Source: Acanthopleura granulata (Eukaryota > Mollusca > Polyplacophora > Chitonida > Chitonidae). Taken from it: a stretch of 64,000 bases of DNA. A program made the position numbers and the translations under genes. Positions 53,301 to 63,531 of this stretch are shown one piece after another. A model generated the notes under the pieces. That model was not told the origin of the DNA. It did no database searches and saw only the letters and a program-made list of their open reading frames with translations. The stretch is from positions 2,471,132 to 2,535,131 of the forward strand of contig JABBOT010000015.1 of assembly GCA_016165875.1 (NCBI GenBank). Direction: 5' to 3'. How positions within the stretch are numbered: the stretch's first letter is position 1; each line of letters starts with the position of its first letter.

Positions 53301-56300
53301 AATGAAATACAGAAATAAATAAATATTTCACATCTATACATTCTTCCCTCAAACACTAACCTGGATCCAGGGCATATTCTGATAAAGGTCATCTCCGTCA
53401 TTATCTGCTGGACTCTCCTGCGCCTCATCACTCAGCATTCCCGATGATTCGGCATCGTCCGCATGCTCCTCCAGTTCCGAGCGCTCCTCTGACCTCAGCG
53501 ACTGGCTGCTCACCTTTCGGGATTTAACACTGCCAAACCTCTTGATACCTGACGACATCAAGTACACCAGTAATGTAGGAGGGTGTTACACTTTCAGTTT
53601 ACAAGGTAAAAGTCATGATAATTTCCATCTCACTGTAAATGACCTTGTGTTACAAAATATTAAAGGAAATCTAAAACTTTCAGCCATAAGGCAATACTGA
53701 CTTTTTTTTCACCTTCTGAAGTTGTACTGTGTTCTTGAAGTTGGATTGGTACACAGTAAAATTACACAGAGTTTTTTGAGAACAACACAAAAATGCATTT
53801 CATAAAAAGTTTTTACGATTATTAAATTCTTTCTTTTTGTTTTTTTGGTGAGCACTGTTTGTTTTTTAGGAGTGAGTGCAAAGAAATTTGAGAAAAATGA
53901 CATAATTTCTGGAGCCCTTAATGTAAAATTCCAAAATGGAGCCAAGCATTCAAGACAAGACAAAAGAACATATTAACAAATGTTACTCACTTTCTCCTTT
54001 AGGGAATGTTATGTATTTGACAAAGATTGGCAAATTTGTTGGAAAGAAAGCTTGGACATTTTGTTACAATCACGAGATGCTGCCAACACCTATTCTGATA
54101 AATAAATTTACAAAAAAAACCCCACAAAAATGACCTGCCAATGAGTGTGAGTCAATTTTGTATACACACACTAGTTTAAGCAATCAAGAACAAATAATCA
54201 TGTGAGGAACAGCACCTAAATCATTAAAATTCTCCACTTTCTACACTACTTTTTCCAGAATCACAAACAAATATCAACAAACATACTTCCTCCTTCCTGA
54301 CGTTTAAATTTAAAACTGCGATTGTGTCGAAAACTAGAGTTGTGTCCCGATCCTCTCCTGAAGTGCTTCAGTAGTTTTGTTCTCCCTTGAGTGCTGGTAA
54401 CTCTCCTGTTTCCTGAGAACACAAAACACATATGAACCATTTGCATAATGAGTTTTCACAGCTCTACATGTATATCATTAACCTTACCAGAAAATTATTC
54501 ATAACTTGTACTAATTTCTTCACTGCTGTAGGCATAAACAGTAAAGCACATTTTACACAACAAAAACATTATCGCAGGACACATCCTAAATACACCGATA
54601 CAAAATGCACATTTTTTTCTCAAAATTGACCTGTATGCAAAGAGTGCAGAGTACAGTTGGAAATAAAACGTTGAGATAAAATTTCTAGGTAATCCATGGA
54701 CGCATGGCGATTTAAGTTATCCTTAACACAAGGTGAACAGCATGTGGCAGTCAACATGGGGCTCAAGGGACTGCATCTTTGACAACAACGGAACTCATGT
54801 GTCTATCCTAAAGTAGCAAAAAGCATATTTATTAAAGAAAAATAAAAAGATTTCAAATGTTATAAGGAATTGCTTGGGCTTTTCTTCCTTTTTCTTTATT
54901 TTTCACAACTTCTGTCATGCACGTGTCTACTAGCATAATAAATGTCGCTGAACTCAAAGTCAATGGACACAAGTGGCACTCCAACTCCCTTTTTTTCTAA
55001 ATTTCTAAGTCATTCCTGTAAGAATCTAAAATCTGGCTTCTTAATTTACTACCTTTACTGATGTAATTAATTACTTCACAGTGTTTTGGTCCCATTAGCT
55101 GTGAGAACATACCGAACGGCTCACCATTGGCAGCCATTTCAAAAAAAAGTCTTGTAACCTACTGTTGGTCCTGAATTGTAACGGAGTTCTGGTTACAACA
55201 GCCTCTTGAAAACTGACATTTTTTCTGCTGTTTGCAGGTTGCAATACAAATCTTCACAACACAACCGAGTAGGGCATATAAAGATTTTTGCTACTGTGAG
55301 TTTTGAACACAGGTAAATTTGCGTGAAACGAGTGATGACCTCATCGAGACGAGTTCTATCGACTTCGAGTTCTGGGATCTGTGGCGATGTTTTGAGTACG
55401 AGTGATTGACTACCATGGTTACGATGAATGACACCCTGAGTCTATTTAGATGGACTAACTGACTTTATGACAGAGTAAACTACAAAGCAATGATGATACT
55501 GACTATATATATGCGGTTGATACACCCCATGCCAGCTAGCCAGGGTTGTCCACACTGTTTATTTACGTTAGTCATGCTGAGCCAAGATGAAGGTTGGTGC
55601 CGTTCAGACCATGAGAACTCCGCTGGCTTTACATCCTGGGGTGATGTGATGATCTGGGTGGCTGGCCCTATTTCACAGTGTGGCTTATTGTTGGTCACAG
55701 GTGCTTTTCAGTGATTTACGGATCAAAGTTAGCACTGCGTATTATAGAAGGGTGCGGCCTGTATCTGTGGATCTACGGTAAGTTACAAACATGATTTTGC
55801 AAGTACAGCGCACTAACAACAGACAGTATTACTACAGACTTAGACAGCTAGATAAAGATCTCGGTCAAGATGTGTCTACACATAAAAATGTGCAAAGTGC
55901 TGACAGTGATGTAAAGCGAGCAGAGGGAGTGGCTTATGCGCCATGAGGAATATGGCCTCACCCTTCTTCTCCTCGCCAGGCTCTGCCATGGAAAGGGACG
56001 TGGTACTGCTGTGTAGAGAGTCAGATCGCTCCTGTAGTCCGTACACCGCAAAACTGATCTTCCTGTCCCCGGGACTGCCAACTACAACAACAACATCAGA
56101 ATGTCACTAAGCTTTCTTTTAATGGAAAAAAAGGAAATGTATCAGAGTTTGATAATTAAGTCTTCTGACATCGAAAATAAGAAAATTTGAGAACTGTTGA
56201 GAAATGACCAACGTCAGGTGATATAGACACAGTAGTAATGACGGCAGTCTTGATTTCTCAAACATTTAAGTATTTAATATAGTCCCAGTGAAGAGCGATG

Positions 56301-59300
56301 TCGTACATGTATATGCTACAAATTCTCGGATTTGAATCAAACAATCATGCATTTGATCGACCAAGCCCTTACCTGAAAACAGATAATCCCAAAATGAACA
56401 CTGCCTGCCTATAACCCAGGTAACAAGGGCACGTGCTCTTATTTTTTGTGTTAGCTGTCACTGTTTCTGTATAGTAGTGCTAGTATAGCAAAGACTTTGT
56501 TCACCAGCACTGTGGGACTTTCACCCCAAGGTTATCTTTCAAGGACATTCAAGGCCTGAAATTGTTTTTCAAGGACAATCAAGGCCCAATCCTGTTTTTC
56601 AGGCAAATTCAAGACCCAAGCTTGTTTTTCAAGGGCTTCACAGGCCATATTTTTTTCAGCCTGATATTTACAAACTTTCAAGCAATTTCAGGCCCTCTAC
56701 AAACCCTGCCAAATTCATACCTGAGGACTGCGGCAACTCGGCAATGTTTGACTCAGAGCTTTTCTCAGAATGCCCTGAACTACTGACAGCTGCGCTCCAC
56801 CGCCTGGCTGGTTGAGTTTTCTCCCCTACATTGACCTCTTTCTTGGGGCCTTTCATTTTGGGTAGAAACTGGTAGGTCTCCCTCAGGAACGTGGTCACCT
56901 CCAGCAAAACCATACAGGCGATCATTTTGAGGGCATAAGGACAGTCCGAGCCAGTGTGGTTCACAGTTGCTGTGGGGGGAAAAAATGTCATTCTTCATTA
57001 GCTCACCTGTTTATTTCTTCAATAATTTATGTATCTCATGATGCAAACACTGCAAAGGCTTACATCTTTGAACAGGTGCGTGAATGTCAATTTCATATAC
57101 ATATTAAGGGGGAATTGCAGGCATTTTTTTTGTCACTTCCAGAATAAGAGCTGAAAGACAACCAAAAGCAACATATGCCAAGAAAGAACATGTTGTTTTT
57201 CTTTTTATAATAACTTGATGTTGAAAACATGTAATTTATATAACCTTCATATTTAGTCTAATAATAAATATATTTCAACACTTAGACTAAAGATTTACAC
57301 TGGACCCAAAGGCCTCTATGTTAAAAGGTAGTACTTGTCTGAAAAGTGTTCGCTTTTCTTTTGTGAGTCATTACGGCTATGATTTGCCCAAGAGACGTCT
57401 TTGAATATAAACAAATTTCTGGCTCAAATGTCAAATGTCGTTCGTCTGACAACCCAGTGGCAAGAAATTACAGACACCAACACGGTCCCTCATCCCATGA
57501 CATTTGAGTGCTCTGCCACATTTCAGTCACAAATCTGTGGCGACACATGAAGGTTTCAATCCTCCTGACCTTCATCCAGGAAGTCCTCTTCATCGTCCTC
57601 ATTCCTCAGTCCCTTCCTCGACTCTTCCTTCACTTCGTTCAGGACGGCGTACCTGTCTGTGTGTTCTTTACCCAGCACGTACTCCAGCTGGTAGCCTAGG
57701 GCCTTGAAGCGGAGAACCAAATACAACAGCAGACTATACATGCTTCATTTCTATGTACAAATATCAGACTGTTAACCCTACTTGAGAGCTCACTGAGACA
57801 AGACACCACTCTGTGGAATGATGATCAGCTCAAGCTTTTCTGGCATAATGAATTTGACGAGAAACACTGACATTTTTCTCACAGATCTTTATTACTACTG
57901 TTTCCATTGCATGCTTAAAGAAGATTCCAATAAACATTTATTTATTTATTTATTTATTTGATCGGTGTTTGTTTATTTCACTTTGACAAAGGCAGCTCAC
58001 AATATGGTGAAAGGAAACTGGGCATAGCCATGGGGAAACCCGCGACCATCTGCAGGTTGAGAGCAGGCCTTCGTACATACGACTGGGGAGGAAGCCAAGC
58101 ATGAGCTTCTTTGGGCAGAGGCTCCTGTGTCCTTGTAATACACTAGCATGCTAATCCCCTCAGCCATGAGCCCACCCTCCCACTGAATTAACCCACAAAT
58201 AGATAGATAAATAGACAATCTTTATTATTCAAAACTCAATATAAACTCTCGATACACACATGAACACCAAGATCATAGTGTAATTTGGCGCCTTTGTAGT
58301 AGACAATATAATTTCAGGGGAAGTCCTCAATGGGTGAGCCAATGACAATGTCGGCCAGTTCCAGTATAAGGGAAAACCATACCGTTAAATAATAATCAAA
58401 TAAACAAAGTAAACAAAATAAATAAATAACTCAACTCCATCGAAAAAAGCCCCAATGAGCCTTATTACTCACCTCAGCCCAAGAATAAAACATTCGCCCT
58501 GCCAACCTCTGGATGATTAAATTTCGCCGGTAAGCGGACGGCTGGCCCCTGTTCTGGAGGGCCGCAGTCGAATGACGGAAGCTCGGCAGGTTCAGCTTCA
58601 TCCAGTTTGGCCAGTCGCCATGGTTACAGCGATGGATAAACTGTGCACATTCCAACAACAGCGATGCTCGAGCGACCACCGGCGCTTCCTGTTTCCAACG
58701 GCAACAGCGACAGTTTCATGTAAAGTTACAAAAATAGAGCCGTCTGTTAATAAATCACAAAGCTCAAAGGGAAGTTTACAGAAAATTATAAACCAAACAT
58801 TTTCCATCAATATAACAGTCAAAAAATCAGGAAACTTTGTAATATAAGATTTTTCACTGTGTCCATGAAAATTATTCTGGTACACACGTTACAATTTAGA
58901 ACATTTACTTTTCCTCCACATAAAAACGTATCAAATACTTATTCTTTTCTGTAAGGATTACACTGAAAGAAATCTTACAAAGCAAATATTCCATTTCTCA
59001 TAGGCCATTAATATAACATTCAAAAATGCTGGAAAAATATCAATATGCTACTTGGAAAACAGAATTTCAAAGTCACTTTGTGACACATGAAAATTTCCCT
59101 GTGCACGTACATGAGAATTATTCTGTTAAACATGTGACATTTATATTCTCCACCCCTAAAATGCATCGATCAAGTTTCCCTTCTTTTCTGAGAGGATAAA
59201 AATGAAAAAATTCTCACAAAGCACATATTCTATTTGCAATAGGCCTTCTTCATATTTTGTCCCATCCAAGATGCAACACTGATATGATCTGAACTGGCCA

Positions 59301-62300
59301 CGCAAGGTTGATACGTCCACGCAAGGCAATGTCACACAGAGCTTACACGTGGCATCATCAAGTACAAATTGTCAAGCAACTGCACATGATTCAACATTAC
59401 TGAGCTCCTGATGCTGCAGGCTCTCACAGAACAGAATTGGAAACATGAAGGCGGTCTTAGTGTTTATGTGATAAATAACTTTCTGTCTTTTCAACGTACC
59501 TTCTTTATTTTAATGTTTTCTTTATGGGCATTCACACATCGACATGGAGGTAAAGTTAGGGAAAAAAATTCAAAATATATACCATATGCAGTCTATATAA
59601 ACTTTGTTTCATGCACTGCACACGATGGTCAAAATCAGACTTTCTCACCAAATCCAACATGGCGGCCACAAGTTGAGGATCTGGCAAAGTGCCAGGATTA
59701 CAGCACTCCAGCAGGAAGGAGAACCGCAGCATTCCCGATTTAACCAGATAGCGATCCACCAGTTTCTTCTCCTTGACAATGACAACCTCGGTACCTAAAG
59801 ACCCGCCTACTTCACACGAGCCACGCCGATTAAAACCTGGGTTACCAAGAAGAAAACAGCAACAACGTCCTTAGAAACAAATTTCCACCATTGTGGCAAC
59901 AAATTTCCACCATTGTGGCAACAATTTCTCGTATGCTATGATCAACACTAAGCATAAGTTAACACTGGAATGAAATTTTTGGAGTCGACTAAATCGTCAG
60001 ATTTGGACAGTCAACGGGATACTGGCAGAGGCCAAAACATGCTCCATCATACTGATGATGCTAAAGGCTCTACCTGAGGGACAACAGCGCGACGTCGCAG
60101 AGAGTAGCGCATATGCATCACAATTGAGAGCGTTCTACGCAACATGTTTGACATTGCGCAACAATAGACTTATGATGTGGAAGCCCTAACTCACTGCAGC
60201 GACACCTGCTGGGAGACGAAAATCCACCCATACTCCATTATAATTTAAAGCTGAATTGATTGAACATTCCGATATACGTGGCACATAGATGTGTAATCAG
60301 ATCAAATACACCGCATACAAAATGTCAGAACTGCAAATGCTTGACGGAGTTCTTGATTACTTCAAACTGAAAGACTGCCGATATGGCATTGCATGGTTTC
60401 ATAAAAGCACTGTGAACAAATCTTCCCATGGGCCTGCATGCATCTTATCCAGTCTGCTGACTGTCAGGAAAACAAAGCCAATGTGCATTTTGTTACGACC
60501 CTACCCTAACAGTGTCGTACATAAGCGCTGTCTGTTACCAGCTTGGGAATTGAACTCATGATTCAAGGCCACACCTATACCACTAGATTGAAGGGAATTC
60601 CTGCCAACCTGGAGGCAGACAGAGCTTATATCCCACTCTATTATGTAACAAAGCTTACAGCCAGCTTGCAAACAACCTCTTGCTGACTCCACCCACCCCA
60701 CAACCCCCACCTCCAAAAAAAGGTTATTTGCTATTTTTCATTACACCATACTTTTCTGCAAGAGTTCTGTTCTGTAAAAATACTTGTAAACGAACACCGA
60801 TGTATCCTCACAGATATAAACTTGTTTCTTTACAAAATCACCGATCCTACCCTACTCCCCATTCCATCCCAATGATCTCAGGATACCTCACACAGTAACC
60901 AAGGCAACCCTCACCGTCAGTACTTCCTCGCTTGCTCATCCTCTTGCCCAGGTTCTTCAGCCCGTCTTCTATGCGTTTCCGCGCGCTCAGGAAGGTCATG
61001 GTGGCGTGGCTGGCCGCTTTGAAGGACATGCGTTTACGCTGGAACTGCCCCTCGCTCTTACTCTCCCGTCGGTCCAGCACTGCCGTCGGAGGCGGGTCGC
61101 TGGCCACCTCATCCTCGTGGTCAGACTTGGTCTGACGCTTCCAGGCTGGGGACAACAGAGAGTCAGTGATTTGAGTGAAAAGTAAACTAGACAGCACACC
61201 GAGAGTGGAATCCTTTGTCAAAGTGAAACGTTCAAGTTCGCTCACTACACTGCCTTCAGGCCACAAATCATGGCATCTTGAAGCCGCTTTCACAAACATT
61301 TGTAAATCATGATTCTCGTAACCTTTTCATAAATGACGTTGTCTTTGGGTCAGAGCTGCACAGGGAAACGTCAAATCCAAGTGAAGTTATGTAAAACTGA
61401 TTTGCAATGTTTCGAGAAAGTGACCTGAACTGTATTAAAAATACATCACGTGTACATGTAAGGATACGGTATTTATTTTCTTTGATTGGAGCTTTACGCC
61501 GTTCTCAACAATATTTCAGTTAAATGATGGCGACCACCATTATGGTGGGAGGAAACTGTGCAGAGCGCGGGGGAAGCGTACGACCATCCACAGGCTGCTG
61601 GCGGATCTTCCCATGTACGGCCGGACAGGAAGCCAGCACGTGCTGGGCTTCAAACTCACGGAGGGCGCATTGGTGAGAGGAAGCTGTCGTTATGCCGCGC
61701 TGGCGAGTTAACCCTCTTGGCCACAGAGGCCCCAAGACTACAGATGTCTGGTAGTTTTAATTTTGCTCACATGTGGTGGTGTTGGCAGGGAACCATCCCT
61801 GTTACAGAAGTGCTGCCTTACCCAGCTGGAATTTGCTGAAACGTCGCTTTGGGGTGCTGGGGCCCGAGGGTGGGTCATCCTCATTGTTGTTGTTACAGAT
61901 GCTAGCCCGTGGACTGAGTTTGCTATGGAGAGCTTCCTCTAGGAGCTCCGAGTCGCTGGCCGTCCCAAGTTGCATCACCAGGGGCTGGGAAAGTACGCAA
62001 CATTTACTTACTTACATCCATTTATGTATTTGTTCATTTATTTTGTTGTTGCTGAATAGCACATGCGAGAATCGTGTACTTTAATGTATGATGAGCGGAG
62101 GAAACACCCTTGCCTATGTCGTGTAAAACGGGGGAGCCCATACAGAAAGCAAACAACATGCACTCAAGAATCGTTCACTTTTATACATGACGGCCGGTAT
62201 TATGAGGCGGGGGAAACCAGAATGTCAGCGCCATATTACACTGCCAAATTTTCCAGTGTGCAGCACGCAAACAAGCATGCCATTGTTGCATTCAACAAAC

Positions 62301-63496
62301 ATCAGGCCACGCAAATAGCTGCAGGAGCGCCATCAACCGAAACTTCACAGTTACGGGTGGAGAATTCCCAAATTCCATGCATACAGCCAGCGTCACTAGC
62401 CATTGAAAGAAAAATGCCTTAGCGATTCTCCACGCCAAAGATCTTGACCATCTGGAACCTTAACATCCAAAACTGTTTCCACACATGCAAGTCCATATTC
62501 ATGTAATATTTATAATTTTTGAAGGGCACAGGGATTTGCAGGAATTAGATTATTTTTCCATTTCACTTTTCTTTCACAGAATTTCTATGTTCGTTGTCGT
62601 TGTGATCGAACAGCGCTCATGCAGATTCAGGTGTACCTTCCTCTTCTTGCGGAAGATGGAGCGGCGTGACTTCTGCGTTGACGAATCGTCCATGTAGCTG
62701 GGAGATCGGGGCCCGTCACGCTCCTCGTTATGGTCGCAGTTCATGGACACATTCCGTCTGACAAACAGCAAATATATTTAGTAAGAAACTTTTCCACAAG
62801 TCCTATTAAAGAGGCTGTCAGCAATAAATTCTGCCGAAGGACTGAATTCACTGACGTATCTGATTGCTCTTTCAAATATCACACTCTGGAGGTAACACAG
62901 TGTCCAGATTAAATGACCACTGACGGCCTGTTTTAGGTCACTCCAACTTCATCATATTTTTAGTTTTAACTGATCTACATACATTTGCTCTAACACATAA
63001 ATTCTTTTCTCCACCAGAATGTAAACTTGCAAAAGTATTCAGGCCTGAAATATTACAATGTCTAAAAACAGCTATTTAACCTTCGTAATGTTTCAAAATT
63101 ATACCTCAATCATGTCCCATGTTTCATCTACGTCCCCTGTCTCTTCTGTTACTGGGGTCGAGAGTTCAGGGCTTCTATTTTTTGTAACTTTATTTCTCTG
63201 CAAATGGGTTTCACTGTGGGTTAGACAAGCCACGAGGCTACAAGTGGCTGCCTTACGAGCTATCAGGCTGAGTTGCTCATTACTGTTTATTCACATAAGT
63301 GGACGGGGTTCACACTGGCCAGCATGCGGCTAGCCAGTCAAGCGGATTATTCAGTAAAACAATATGCAGTTAGCTGGTGGTAAAACAAGGAGTTGACAGA
63401 CTCTTTGGTTTTGTCATATGGTTTGCTATGCAATAAAACAGGTTATCCTTTAACCCAATATGCAATTAAGTGGGCCCGACTGTATATACTCCAGAC

Positions 63497-63531
<35 letters not shown>

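Noticed and set aside
60932..61135. 67-codon plus-strand open frame
   Set aside because: Antisense of exon 4; the minus frame gives the charged linker with phases fitting both neighbours.
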